Shown: one piece after another, positions 31,667 to 39,866 of the stretch
Layout of the letters: each line of letters opens with the position of its first letter
How positions within the stretch are numbered: the first letter of the stretch is position 1
Assembly (NCBI GenBank): GCA_035315065.1
Contig: DATFYM010000239.1
Location: 1 to 64,000, forward strand
DNA from: DATFYM01 sp035315065
GTDB lineage: Bacteria > Acidobacteriota > Terriglobia > UBA7540
Direction: 5' to 3'
DNA length: 64,000 bases
Program-made: the position numbers and the translations under genes
Notes under the pieces: model-generated
Seen by the model: the letters and a program-made list of their open reading frames with translations, nothing else
The model's database searches: none
What the model was told of the DNA's origin: nothing

Positions 31667-31695
31667 ACTATAGCAAAGGGTCCGTGTCGCTTCAA
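31667..31695 (-). promoter_or_regulatory. sigma-70-type promoter of the aldehyde dehydrogenase
   Basis: Reading the minus strand: TTGAAG (31695-31690), 17 nt, TATAGT (31672-31667). The gene begins at 31601 with AGGAGG before the ATG. Confidence 0.6.
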
Positions 31696-31877
31696 GGTTT
31701 GCAAAAGGGGGAGAGGGCTACTCGTTGAATGGGCAACTGGAAGGGACGGCGGGCACAAGATGGTTTCATATTATCGGCTTGGTGCAAGCCGCGTGAAATT
31801 GTTAGACTTGTTCTGCACAGATCGAAACTATGGGAAACTAAGTGCTGCATTTCACAAATACGGTGACGCTGCAAGCG

Positions 31878-32010
31878 GAGTTCGCGATTCGGGGCTCGGG
31901 ATTCCCAGAAGGAGATTACGGTTTGGGATTTTTCAGCGAGCCCCGAAATCCGAACCGCGAATCGCGGTTTCTTTGCGAACCTCGAACACCAAATCCCGAA
32001 CCCCGCTTGT
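31878..32010. repeat. heptamer hairpin in the ilvB leader, ATTCGGG type
   Basis: Left GTTCGCG ATTCGGG GCTCGGG ATTCCC; right CCGAAAT CCGAACC GCGAATC .. AATCCCG AACCCC. It fills most of the 230 bp in front of ilvB. The rest of 31696-32051 shows no gene; no T-box or obvious leader peptide was found. Confidence 0.65.
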
Positions 32011-32051
32011 GGGCGCGTCGACCAAGACCGAACGAAAGGAATGGGGATCCC

Positions 32052-33764
32052 ATGATCAAAACCGGAGCACAGATTCTCTGGGAGTGCCTGGAGCGCGAGG
32101 GCGTGAAGCACGTCTTCGGCTATCCCGGCGGAGCGATTCTGCCGGCTTACGATGCGCTGAAGCACAGCAGCATTCATCACGTGCTGGTGCGTCATGAGCA
32201 GGGCGCCACGCACATGGCGGACGGCTATGCGCGCGCCAGCGGAAAAGTGGGCGTGGCCGTTGCGACCTCAGGTCCGGGAGCCACCAACATGGTCACGGGC
32301 ATCGCCACCGCCATGCTGGACTCCTCTCCCATCGTCTGTATTACGGGCCAGGTGGGAAGCAAGCTGATCGGGTCCGACGCCTTTCAGGAAACCGACATCA
32401 CTGGGGTAACTCTGCCCATCACCAAGCACAACTATCTGGTGACGCACGCCGACGAATTGGCGCGGACCCTGCGTGAGGCTTTCTATGTGGCGCGTTCCGG
32501 GCGTCCTGGGCCCGTCCTGGTGGACATCACCAAAGACGCGCAACAGTCCTCGTGTGAGTTCGACTGGGAGGCCGCCAAGCCGCAACTGCCGGGATACCGG
32601 CCGGACCTATCGCCGGCGCCCCAGGAGTACGCCCAGGCGCTCGAACTGATCCATAACGCCAAGCGGCCTGTGATCCTGGCCGGCCACGGCATCCTGGTCT
32701 CGGGCGCGATGCAAGAGGCTCGCGAACTGGCCGAGCGCACCGGGATCCCGGTGGCGATGACGCTGTTGGGCCTGGGGGCGCTGCCGGCGTCGCACCCGTT
32801 GAACCTGGGCATGATGGGCATGCACGGCGAAGCCTGGGTGAACCACACGATTCAGGACGCCGACCTGCTGATCGCGGTCGGCATGCGCTTCGACGATCGT
32901 GTCACCGGCAATTTGAAGACTTACGCGCCCAAAGCCAGGAAAATCCACCTGGATATCGATCCGGCCGAGATCAATAAGAACGTCAAGGTCGACGTAGCCC
33001 TGATCGGCGATGTCCGCGAGGTCTTGCGTGAACTGCTGCCTCGGATAAAATCCACTGACTGTGGCGAGTGGCGCGATTACATCGACCGGCTGAAGGGCGA
33101 CGCGGCGGTGCGGGATATCCAGAACCTGCCTGATACCGGGCACCTCTACGCCGCGCACGTCATCAACGACTTGTGGCGGGAAACGCGCGGCAGTCACACC
33201 GTGGTGGTCACCGACGTGGGCCAGCACCAGATGTGGGAAGCGCAGTACTACAAGCATGACGAGCCGTATTCCCTGATAACTTCCGGGGGCTTGGGGACCA
33301 TGGGGTTCGCATTGCCGGCGGCCATCGGCGCCAAGGTGGCGCGCCCGGAGGCGGAGGTGTGGGTGGTGGTGGGCGACGGCGGGTTCCAGATGACCATGGC
33401 TGAGCTGGCCACCTTGGTCCAGGAGGAGCTGAAAGTCAACATCGCCATCATCAACAACGGCTATCTGGGAATGGTCCGCCAGTGGCAGGAGTTCTTCTAC
33501 GAGCGCAACTACCAGGCGACCCCTCTGCTGAATCCGGAGTTCACCAAGCTGGCCGAGGCTTATGGCATCTGCAGCGCGGTGGTCACCAAGCGCTCGCAGG
33601 TGGTGCCGGCGGTCCAGATGGCGCGCCAGCACGACGGGCCGGTGCTGATCGACTTTAAGGTAGAGCAGGAGGATTCGGTGTATCCCATGGTGGCGGCTGG
33701 GGCAGCTCTGCACGAGATGATCAGGCGGCCGAGCCCGCTCGTGGAGAGCGCCGAGGACGAGTGA
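32052..33764 (+). CDS. ilvB: acetolactate synthase large subunit
   Basis: A 570-residue ThDP enzyme that joins two pyruvates, or pyruvate and 2-oxobutyrate, in branched-chain amino-acid synthesis. N-terminal ThDP site: VFGYPGGAILPAYDAL and the catalytic Glu in VRHEQGATHMADGYAR; FAD-type middle domain; ThDP-Mg motif GDGGFQMTMAELATLVQEELKVNIAIINN near residues 440-470. ATG 32052 follows AAAGGA. The longer open frame upstream is repeat sequence and is rejected. It forms an operon with ilvN across a 139-bp gap that is almost entirely a heptamer hairpin. Confidence 0.96.
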   Translation: MIKTGAQILWECLEREGVKHVFGYPGGAILPAYDALKHSSIHHVLVRHEQGATHMADGYARASGKVGVAVATSGPGATNMVTGIATAMLDSSPIVCITGQVGSKLIGSDAFQETDITGVTLPITKHNYLVTHADELARTLREAFYVARSGRPGPVLVDITKDAQQSSCEFDWEAAKPQLPGYRPDLSPAPQEYAQALELIHNAKRPVILAGHGILVSGAMQEARELAERTGIPVAMTLLGLGALPASHPLNLGMMGMHGEAWVNHTIQDADLLIAVGMRFDDRVTGNLKTYAPKARKIHLDIDPAEINKNVKVDVALIGDVREVLRELLPRIKSTDCGEWRDYIDRLKGDAAVRDIQNLPDTGHLYAAHVINDLWRETRGSHTVVVTDVGQHQMWEAQYYKHDEPYSLITSGGLGTMGFALPAAIGAKVARPEAEVWVVVGDGGFQMTMAELATLVQEELKVNIAIINNGYLGMVRQWQEFFYERNYQATPLLNPEFTKLAEAYGICSAVVTKRSQVVPAVQMARQHDGPVLIDFKVEQEDSVYPMVAAGAALHEMIRRPSPLVESAEDE

Positions 33765-33766
33765 AC

Positions 33767-33894
33767 GTCGAAACTCGAAATTCGAAACTCGATATTCGGG
33801 GCCGTCGTGCTGGCGCTTCCTGCCTTCCAATTTCGACTTCCCAACTTCGGTTTTCGAGTTTCCAGTTTCGATTTTCGAATTTCGAGTTTCGAAC
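33767..33894. repeat. heptamer hairpin between ilvB and ilvN, GAAACTC type
   Basis: Left GAAACTC GAAATTC GAAACTC GATATTC; right a longer run including GAGTTTC CAGTTTC GATTTTC GAATTTC GAGTTTC. It starts two bases after the ilvB stop and ends ten bases before the ilvN ATG. A hairpin here could set the ratio of the two subunits. Confidence 0.85.
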
Positions 33895-33903
33895 GAGCGA
33901 ACT

Positions 33904-34455
33904 ATGATGAACACATTTGTGGTGTATGTCGAGAATAAGCCGGGCGTGCTGACCCGGGTGGCGTCGCTGTTCCGCCGCCGCGCCTTTAACATCGATTCGC
34001 TGACCGTGGGGCGCACGGAAAAGCCCGAGGTTTCACGCATGACGATTACGGTGGATGCCGACCGGGACCAGGCGCGTCGAATTGAAGCCATTCTCTACAA
34101 GCTGGTCAATGTTCTTCTAGTGGAAAACCTCACCGCAGAGCCGGCGATCGTCCGCGATCTGGCCATGATCAAGGTCGGAGCTACGCACGATGCGCGCTCC
34201 CACGTACTGGAGTTGGCGAGCGTTTTTCGAGGGCGAGTGGTGGACGTGTCGCCTGAATCGCTGACCATCGAAATCACCGGCGCCGAAGACAAGATCGATG
34301 GGCTGTTGGAAGTGCTTCGCCCCTACGGTGTCCTGGAAATGGTGCGCACGGGTATCGTGGCCATGCGTCGCGGAAACCCGTCCCAGGTCGGGACCCCGCC
34401 AGCGATCACGCTTCCCCAGGCCACGATGGATGATGATCTTTCGCAATCTGTGTAG
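33904..34455 (+). CDS. ilvN: acetolactate synthase small regulatory subunit
   Basis: A 183-residue ACT-domain protein: NTFVVYVENKPGVLTRVASLFRRRAFNIDSLTVGRTE is the near-invariant start, followed by the second half (MIKVGATHDARSHVLELASVFRGRVVDVSPESLTIEITGAEDKIDGLLEVLRPYGVLEMVRTGIVAMRRG). It binds valine and controls the large subunit IlvB encoded just upstream. The C-terminal ~20 residues are an unstructured extension. IlvC does not follow. Confidence 0.96.
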   Translation: MMNTFVVYVENKPGVLTRVASLFRRRAFNIDSLTVGRTEKPEVSRMTITVDADRDQARRIEAILYKLVNVLLVENLTAEPAIVRDLAMIKVGATHDARSHVLELASVFRGRVVDVSPESLTIEITGAEDKIDGLLEVLRPYGVLEMVRTGIVAMRRGNPSQVGTPPAITLPQATMDDDLSQSV

Positions 34456-34491
34456 CGTGCCAAGCCGCGATTGGAAAGGAGGACGAACGAC

Positions 34492-34947
34492 GTGCGGAAG
34501 CAAGCATGGTCGGCGGTGCTCTTAGGTCTGGTTGCGTTCGCGCCTTCGCTTCGTGCCGCCGAAAACCTGCGGCTCAATCCCAAGCTGGATTACTCGAGCG
34601 ATAGCCAGGACGGCCCCCTGATCACCGGCGATCGCATGGATGCATGGGCTGTGCGTGGGAAACCGAACTATGTGCTCATCTTCCAGGAAGGCTGCTTTAA
34701 TTCCAAGCGCCAGGCGCGCCGCTCGGTGAACCTGTACGAGAAATATAGAGGCCGCGTCAATTTTGTGATCATCGATCTCGACCGGCAGCGCCCACCGGAG
34801 CAGCGCGAGTTGGTGGAGAGCTACTTCAAGGGCTCTATCCCGCACGTCGTGATTCTCAGTGCGTCCGGCAAGGTTGCCTATAACGAGGCCGGCGAAGTGG
34901 AAGAGTCGACCATCGCGGAGACGCTGGACAGGCTTTTGAAGAATTGA
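34492..34947 (+). CDS. secreted thioredoxin-fold protein with a single active-site Cys
   Basis: About 151 residues from GTG 34492, preceded by AGGAGG at 9 nt. Signal peptide (AVLLGLVAFAPSLRA), then a thioredoxin-like core: NYVLIFQEGCFNSKRQAR, in which the usual C-x-x-C is C-F-N-S, a beta strand VNFVIIDLDRQRPPEQRELVESYF, and cis-Pro in GSIPHVVILSASG. With one cysteine the protein cannot do ordinary dithiol exchange; it may bind, isomerise or reduce through a monothiol mechanism. It directly follows ilvN by about 35 bp, possibly by chance. The stop (AAT TGA) is the first unit of the next heptamer array. Confidence 0.75.
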   Translation: MRKQAWSAVLLGLVAFAPSLRAAENLRLNPKLDYSSDSQDGPLITGDRMDAWAVRGKPNYVLIFQEGCFNSKRQARRSVNLYEKYRGRVNFVIIDLDRQRPPEQRELVESYFKGSIPHVVILSASGKVAYNEAGEVEESTIAETLDRLLKN

Positions 34948-35089
34948 CGATTGACGATTGTCGATTGACGATGAAAAGCGTCCTCTGACCGGCCCGCAGA
35001 CTCCGTCTTTGCAAGAGCTAGACCGGGCGGCGAAGTTTCGGTTGCAACCGTCTTGCAATCGTCAATCGACAATCGTCAATCGTCAATCC
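34941..35089. repeat. heptamer hairpin locus, ATTGACG type, 30-bp arms
   Basis: Left ATTGACG ATTGACG ATTGTCG ATTGACG; right CAATCGT CAATCGA CAATCGT CAATCGT CAATCC, near-perfect complements over about 30 bp including the single T-C variant unit in the same place. The spacer is about 80 nt with CAGACTCCGTCTTTG. Located between convergent genes. Confidence 0.85.
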
Positions 35090-36061
35090 CTACAGGCCGA
35101 TGTACCAATCGTACGCGCGCTCGGCCCAGTAGTCGGCGGGGCGCACGCGGGAGTAGCGAAGAGTCCCGATGCGCTTGAGGTTCTTCACGCCATATTTTAC
35201 GGTGATCACCAAGCGGAGGGGCGCGCCGTGTTCCTGGGTCAGCGGGGCCCCGTTGATCTCGTAGGCCAGCAGTGTTTGCGGGTGGAGCATGCTCTCCATC
35301 TCGATCCCCACGTAGTAGGCGCCGTCGGGCGTTTCCATGGCCACGTAAGGCGGAGGGACAGCGGCCTGGTCCTGCTGGTCCGCGTCGGGAGCAACAGGCG
35401 GATAGGCCGCCATGAAATCGGAGAAGCGGACGCCGGCCCACTGCATCACCTTGCTCCAGCCTTCGATGCACTTGAACTCCGTGGTCATCTCCACCCGCGG
35501 CAGTCTCTTGATGGCCTCGAGCGGAAGCATCAATGGTTCATCCCTGCCCGCGATGCCCTCCAGGCGGAGTTGCCAGGAGTCGACGTCGATCTCGTCATCC
35601 AGGCCGACGTCGCCGTTGACCCGATCGCCGGCGGCTGAGGGCGGAAAGGCGGGGGCGAGGCGGTCCGAACGGAAATAATCGCGAGCCAACTGCTCATTGA
35701 GGCGGAGCATCTGGCGGAAGGGCCAGGGCGCGCCCTCGTCCATACGCCGCGACGTCAGCCAGCGAAAGCCGCCGAATCCTGCCAGGGCCGCCGCACCAGC
35801 CACCAGGAAGCTGCGCCGCGTCTGCTGTCGCATCCTACGGAGGACTTCCGTATTCTGCCGCGAGATGCTTTCCTCTGTGGTCTCGCCGTCCGCGGGAGAC
35901 GGCGCGGAGGCCGCCGCGGCAGCGGGAGTTCGCTCTGCCTCGCCAGCCTCGAGAGGCTGACTCGGTGTCGCAGCGGCTTCGCATGCCTCTCCGCCGGCCG
36001 GGCTGGCTGGCAAGCCTTGAGTTACGCCGGGTTCATCGCGCTTCCCGTTCTCTTCGCTCAT
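35090..36061 (-). CDS. TAT-exported molybdopterin-dependent oxidoreductase
   Basis: A 323-residue protein of the sulfite-oxidase-fold molybdoenzymes. A long Ala/Pro/Glu-rich N-terminus is followed by a twin-arginine segment (QQTRRSFLVAGAAALAGFGGF) near residue 85; the molybdenum ligand is Cys 198 in EFKCIEGWS; HGAPLRLVITVKYGVKNLKRI and YWAERAYDWYIGL are typical end motifs. ATG 36061 has GAGG upstream. It lies just downstream of a cytochrome b gene, which would supply electrons from quinol to a periplasmic reductase, as in MsrPQ-like and YedYZ-like pairs. The substrate (S- or N-oxide) is inferred only by family. Confidence 0.85.
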   Translation of the reverse strand: MSEENGKRDEPGVTQGLPASPAGGEACEAAATPSQPLEAGEAERTPAAAAASAPSPADGETTEESISRQNTEVLRRMRQQTRRSFLVAGAAALAGFGGFRWLTSRRMDEGAPWPFRQMLRLNEQLARDYFRSDRLAPAFPPSAAGDRVNGDVGLDDEIDVDSWQLRLEGIAGRDEPLMLPLEAIKRLPRVEMTTEFKCIEGWSKVMQWAGVRFSDFMAAYPPVAPDADQQDQAAVPPPYVAMETPDGAYYVGIEMESMLHPQTLLAYEINGAPLTQEHGAPLRLVITVKYGVKNLKRIGTLRYSRVRPADYWAERAYDWYIGL

Positions 36062-36077
36062 GGGCGTCAACCTCTTC

Positions 36078-36200
36078 AAAGAAGTCGAGAGTCGAAAGTT
36101 GAAAGTCGAAAGTAAGAGCGGCAAGTCCGGGGCCAGTTTCGGCAAACTTTCAAAGGCGTCTTCCCTTTCGACTCTCGACTTCTTTCTTCCAATCGTCAAT
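36078..36200. repeat. heptamer hairpin in the cytochrome/molybdoenzyme operon, AGTCGAA type
   Basis: Left AGTCGAG AGTCGAA AGTTGAA AGTCGAA AGT; right ACTTTCAAAGG .. TTTCGACTCTCGACTTCTTT. The right side continues into AATCGTCAAT, which contains the stop codon of the cytochrome gene. Confidence 0.75.
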
Positions 36201-36864
36201 TCTCACCCGACGCCAGTTCGTAACCGCTCACCATCGCCCGAAAGTTATTCCAACCGGCGCGGATCACCTGGGAGACGTGGACGAGGAAAAACAAAACGTA
36301 GCCCCAGGCCAGCAAAAAGTGCTCAAAACGAGCCGCCGGATATCCTCCGAGGAGGGAATCGAGCCACGCAAATTGGGTAGGCTTGTAAATAGCCAAGCCT
36401 GTCACCAGCGAGCCGAAGCCCATCAGGACCACCGCGGTGTAGGCGATTTGCTGCGCGCCGTTGAATTTGCGCTGCGGCAGGGGCTTCTTGTAGAGGCCCA
36501 GATCGTGCAGCGTCACCAGGAGGGCTTCGCGGAAGGATTGGCCGTTCGGCACCAGGTAACGCCATTCGCCGGAAGCCAACGTATAAATCACGTAGACGAC
36601 GCCATTGACAGCGAAGAACCACATGAAGAAAAAGTGCCACGCCATGCCTTGCGCCAAGTTATGGCCGACGCCGAGCACACGGTAGAAGCCCTCCGGGAAG
36701 AACTTGAAAAGCGTAAGCTGGCCGAGCCCGAGACGGTAAATGTCATTGGCCCAGTAAATCCAGAGTCCGCTCCAGATCATCAGCGCGAGGATGGGAAAGT
36801 TGATCCAGTGGCACCAGCGAATCGCCAGCGGATGTTTGGCTTTCATCTCCAGTCGATTGGCCAT
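36196..36864 (-). CDS. cytochrome b561-type membrane subunit
   Basis: A 222-residue protein with four to five transmembrane helices: HPLAIRWCHWINFPILALMIWSGLWIYW, HNLAQGMAWHFFFMWFFAVNGVVYVIY, QQIAYTAVVLMGFGSLVTGLAI and FEHFLLAWGYVLFFLVHVSQVI. Histidines at H-W-I-N-F, W-H-F and H-V-S fit two b hemes. This is the membrane quinol oxidase partner of the molybdoenzyme encoded next. The chosen start is MANRLEMK at 36864; MKAKHP is an alternative. The TGA is inside heptamer sequence. Confidence 0.85.
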   Translation of the reverse strand: MANRLEMKAKHPLAIRWCHWINFPILALMIWSGLWIYWANDIYRLGLGQLTLFKFFPEGFYRVLGVGHNLAQGMAWHFFFMWFFAVNGVVYVIYTLASGEWRYLVPNGQSFREALLVTLHDLGLYKKPLPQRKFNGAQQIAYTAVVLMGFGSLVTGLAIYKPTQFAWLDSLLGGYPAARFEHFLLAWGYVLFFLVHVSQVIRAGWNNFRAMVSGYELASGEN

Positions 36865-36941
36865 GATTACCCGACCGGCATTCGAAAATCGAAACTCGGG
36901 TGCAGCCCTGTTCCCTGGCAAGTCATTCTGAGCGAGGCGAA

Positions 36942-37065
36942 GAATGAAGAGTCGAAAAGTCGAAGGTTAAAGGTCGAAGAGTTGAGAGAGGAACGACCGA
37001 ACGGGAGTTGGGTCTTCTCTTAACTGTTCGACCTTCGATCTTGGACTCTTCGACTTCTTCATTCC
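36942..37065. repeat. heptamer hairpin upstream of the cytochrome gene
   Basis: Left GAAGAGTCGAAAAGTCGAAGG and right CTTCGATCTTGGACTCTTCG are long complements; units are AAGTCGA-like with more drift than elsewhere. Core ACGACCGAACGGGAGTTGGGTC. Confidence 0.6.
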
Positions 37066-37189
37066 ACGCTTCTCAGACTGACATATGACTGAAATTAGTG
37101 GCAACGGCCCAAAGAAAGTTCACAACCGGGACACATCTCCCGATTTCCCGTCTGAGGCGAGTAGCCTCCCTGCTCGATCGCGAGCCCGA

Positions 37190-37528
37190 TCAACGCTTGG
37201 ACAGCTTTTCCGCCATGGTCAGGAGGATCTTGCGATTGGCCTCCGGCATGGCCTCGAATAGCTTGACCAGTTGCTTGAGGGGCCGTGTGAGATTAACGTT
37301 CCCGGGCAATTTCACCGGCTTGGGACGCTGCTCTTTGAAGTTGAGAATTTGGTAAGGTTGAACGGCCAGAGCCTTGGCAAACCTCTCGAGGGTGGCCAGC
37401 GAAGGAGCAGTGTAGCCACCCTCCACCCGGGAAATGTAGGAACGCAACAGGCCTGATCGCCGTTCGACATCACCCTGCGATAGGCCCTTGGCCTCTCGCA
37501 ACGTCTTTAATCGTTTTCCTATCTCCAT
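37190..37528 (-). CDS. XRE family transcriptional regulator
   Basis: A 112-residue protein with an N-terminal helix-turn-helix (KRLKTLREAKGLSQGDVERRSGLLRSYISRVEGGYTAPSLATLERFAKALAV) of the cro/C1 type and a C-terminal helical tail (RPLKQLVKLFEAMPEANRKILLTMAEKLSKR). It begins with MEIG and has no linked toxin gene, so a house-keeping or mobile-element-derived repressor is possible. Target unknown. Confidence 0.9.
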   Translation of the reverse strand: MEIGKRLKTLREAKGLSQGDVERRSGLLRSYISRVEGGYTAPSLATLERFAKALAVQPYQILNFKEQRPKPVKLPGNVNLTRPLKQLVKLFEAMPEANRKILLTMAEKLSKR

Positions 37529-37622
37529 ATCTAAGATTTAATCGGAAATAAGCCAACTTGTCAACAATGCTTATTCTCGAAATGACAGCTTTCTTAAATC
37601 GAGAGCTGGCAAGGCCCCCTTC

Positions 37623-37697
37623 GCTCTCAGCCCTCAGCTATCAGCAAGACGGTCGAGTTGTCCTGCTGATAGGTGAGGGCTATAGCTGAGGGCTGTG
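37623..37697. repeat. heptamer hairpin encoding the SIS protein C-terminus, AGCTATC type
   Basis: Left GCTCTCAGCCCTCAGCTATC and right GATAGGTGAGGGCTATAGCTGAGGGC. The minus-strand SIS gene is read into the right arm and loop and finds its TGA in the left arm. Core GACGGTCGAGTTGTC. Confidence 0.8.
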
Positions 37698-38671
37698 ATG
37701 CGCTGGAGCAGCGCCAGTGCGAGCGTCGAACTCACCAGTTCGCTGGCGGTCGGCAACAGAAGAGCCAGCGAGGCTCCGTCGGCGAGTTCGCGGTCGTTGG
37801 TATCGGTCAACGCCAAAACTCTGATTCCCGATCCTCGCGCGGCACCGAGGCATGCCTGCACGTGCGCCCTCAAACGGCTGCGGGAGCTGGAAACGAACAC
37901 GTAAGCCCTGCCTTTCTCGGCGCTCGGCAGCCCGCCCTCTCCGGGGTCGAAAACCAGGACGTGCTTCCGGCTGTTCCGGCCGAGTTCGAGCGCCCACAGC
38001 ACCGCCACGGCGCGGTAAAAGCCGCCCCCAATCACACGGATTTCCGTCGCGTCTTTCAACTGCGACGCGAATATACCGGCGGCGTCCTCGAGTTGCGTCA
38101 GCACCCATTCCACCTGCTCCGGCAGTTTTTCGAACTCATGCTCCAGGCCTTCCAGTTCCCGGCTGGGCCTCTTTAGCGTTCGGGCTGCGACCAGACCGAG
38201 ATAGCCCGCAGCCGCATGCCGGCACAGCAGATCGACCGTCGGGCTGGCGTCGGCCGTGCTGCCTCGCACCAGGAAGACTCCGTCGGCGGACTTGGCCAGC
38301 GAACTTTCGCGCGCAGCGGTCAGCGCCAGGAGAGTCGCTCCGCGGGTGCGAGCCGCCCGGGCTGCCTCCAGGGTTTCGCGTGATTCCCCGGAGCGCGAGA
38401 TCGCCACCACCACTGAACGGCGCGGCACGGCGGCGACCGCGTAGGCCGCGAAATCAAGGGACGAGCGCACTACCACCGGCCAGCCCGCCAGGCTTTCCAA
38501 CGCGTAGGCGCCGGCGAGGCCGACAAGGTGGGAGGTCCCGGATCCGACCATGTAGACGGGACCCTCGCCCCAGTGGGTTCGGCGGACCAACCCCTCAAAC
38601 TCCGGCCGGCTCTGGGCCAGGGTTTCCTTGAGGGCTTTAGATGCCTCGAAAGATTCGTGTCCTCTGGCCAT
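37634..38671 (-). CDS. SIS-domain sugar isomerase/deaminase-like protein
   Basis: A 345-residue protein with two SIS (sugar isomerase) domains: VYMVGSGTSHLVGLAGAYALES and VVVAISRSGESRETLEAARAARTRGA in the first, IRVIGGGFYRAVAVLWALELGRNSRKHV in the second. This layout matches glucosamine-6-phosphate deaminase/isomerase relatives such as AgaS and FrlB. It acts on phosphorylated amino sugars or ketosamines by inference. The last ~20 residues (TALSYSPHLSAGQLDRLADS) are encoded by the heptamer hairpin. It overlaps the YihY gene upstream by 35 bp, with GGAGG three bases before the ATG. Confidence 0.85.
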   Translation of the reverse strand: MARGHESFEASKALKETLAQSRPEFEGLVRRTHWGEGPVYMVGSGTSHLVGLAGAYALESLAGWPVVVRSSLDFAAYAVAAVPRRSVVVAISRSGESRETLEAARAARTRGATLLALTAARESSLAKSADGVFLVRGSTADASPTVDLLCRHAAAGYLGLVAARTLKRPSRELEGLEHEFEKLPEQVEWVLTQLEDAAGIFASQLKDATEIRVIGGGFYRAVAVLWALELGRNSRKHVLVFDPGEGGLPSAEKGRAYVFVSSSRSRLRAHVQACLGAARGSGIRVLALTDTNDRELADGASLALLLPTASELVSSTLALALLQRITALSYSPHLSAGQLDRLADS

Positions 38672-39575
38672 CGACCTCCGACAAACTGGGCGCCACCGAC
38701 ACTGTGTCCCGCTCCGGCACGCGGTCCCATAGACCCTGGGCCGAGAGGTGCGCCCCGAAGAGCAGGATCAGGGCGCCCACGAAGGCCCAGAAAAGCAGCG
38801 TCACCGACAAGGAAAAAGGGCCGTAGACTTCGCGAAATCGGAAAAGCGGCAGCGTCACCATGTACAAGAACTTGGCCGCCGCCGTCAGCGCGCCTGCCAG
38901 CACCGCCGCCGGGAACACGCGACGCATCGGCGCCCGTCCGTTCGGCGCCACATAGTAAACAACGACGTAGAGTGAAATCAGCAGGGGCAGCGAGAAGGCT
39001 TCCACGGTCCCGCGGAACAAAGCGGCTTTGGCGTAAGGGAACCAGCCGAAGGCGATCCCGACCACCCACTGCGCCGAAGCAGTGAGGACAATCGAGAACA
39101 GCACCATAATTCCGGCGCAGACTGCCAGGCAGAACGACATCGCGAGATTGCGCAGAAAGCTGCGGTTTCGCTCGACCCCGTTAATCTTGTTCAGGGCGAC
39201 TTCGAGCGGCAAAAAGATTCCCGAACTGGTGAACAACAGTGCGAGGACGGAAATCACCTGAATGCGCCCGCGGCCCTGTACCAGGACTGCCAGGTTGCGA
39301 ATGACGAAGTCCGCGCCGTCTGGCAGGTTGGCGTGCAGCATCTGCAGAATCACTTGGTAGGCGCCCTCCCAGTGCAGCCAGCGCCGGCAGATGGTGAGCA
39401 TGATGAGCGCGAAAGGGAAAAAAGTCAGAAGGGCGTTGGCGGCAATCGAATAGGCGTAGACGTGCGCCTCTGTCGTAAAAAGATAGCGAAGGCTCGGCGC
39501 CAGATGGTGCAGAAACCACTCCAGCTTCCCGTCCTGCGCGGACTTCTGCTGTTCCGCAATCGAATGGTGGTCCAT
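38637..39575 (-). CDS. YihY/BrkB family membrane protein
   Basis: A 312-residue protein with six transmembrane helices typical of the YihY (UPF0761) family: AYSIAANALLTFFPFALIML, VISVLALLFTSSGIFLPLEVALN, AMSFCLAVCAGIMVLFSIVL, AFSLPLLISLYVVVYYVAP, VLAGALTAAAKFLYMV and LSVTLLFWAFVGALILLFGA. The function of the family is unsettled. ATG 39575 has AAGGA upstream; the TTG 39605 alternative is weaker. Overlap with the SIS gene suggests joint translation. Confidence 0.9.
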   Translation of the reverse strand: MDHHSIAEQQKSAQDGKLEWFLHHLAPSLRYLFTTEAHVYAYSIAANALLTFFPFALIMLTICRRWLHWEGAYQVILQMLHANLPDGADFVIRNLAVLVQGRGRIQVISVLALLFTSSGIFLPLEVALNKINGVERNRSFLRNLAMSFCLAVCAGIMVLFSIVLTASAQWVVGIAFGWFPYAKAALFRGTVEAFSLPLLISLYVVVYYVAPNGRAPMRRVFPAAVLAGALTAAAKFLYMVTLPLFRFREVYGPFSLSVTLLFWAFVGALILLFGAHLSAQGLWDRVPERDTVSVAPSLSEVDGQRTRIFRGI

Positions 39576-39652
39576 TGCGTCGTCCTTGCAAATGTCCAAT
39601 TCCAATCAGATAGGTTTGATGTTACTTGATCTCGAAGGGTATCCCAGACATA

Positions 39653-39866
39653 ATCTAATTTTAATTTTGGATTTTGGATTGAAGACCCGGGCGGAGGGTG
39701 AGTTCGCGAACGCGGATCGAGAGTCAACGTGACTTCCGGTTATGAGCGCTCTTCAATCCGAAATCCAAAATCGAAATCGCCGCTTCCATCAAGACGCTGA
39801 GGGCACGGTTATGAGGGTTCTTCAATCCAAAGTATCCAAAATGCAAAATCCAAGGTCCAAAATATT
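39653..39866. repeat. heptamer hairpin with a duplicated right arm, TTTGGAT type
   Basis: Left TTTTAAT TTTGGAT TTTGGAT TGAAG (39658-39683) faces CTTCAATCC with CAAAATC units at 39751-39779 and again at 39820-39866 (CAATCCA AAGTATC CAAAATG CAAAATC CAAGGTC CAAAATA). The two right arms follow GGTTATGAG at 39739 and 39808, 69 bp apart. The second right arm is translated. Confidence 0.75.

Noticed and set aside
31692..32051. T-box or attenuator in front of ilvB
   Set aside because: No T-box sequence, no run of branched-chain codons in a leader peptide; the space is filled by a heptamer hairpin.
32607..34091. 494-residue minus-strand frame over ilvBN
   Set aside because: Antisense shadow of ilvB and ilvN; high-GC codon bias opens the opposite frame.
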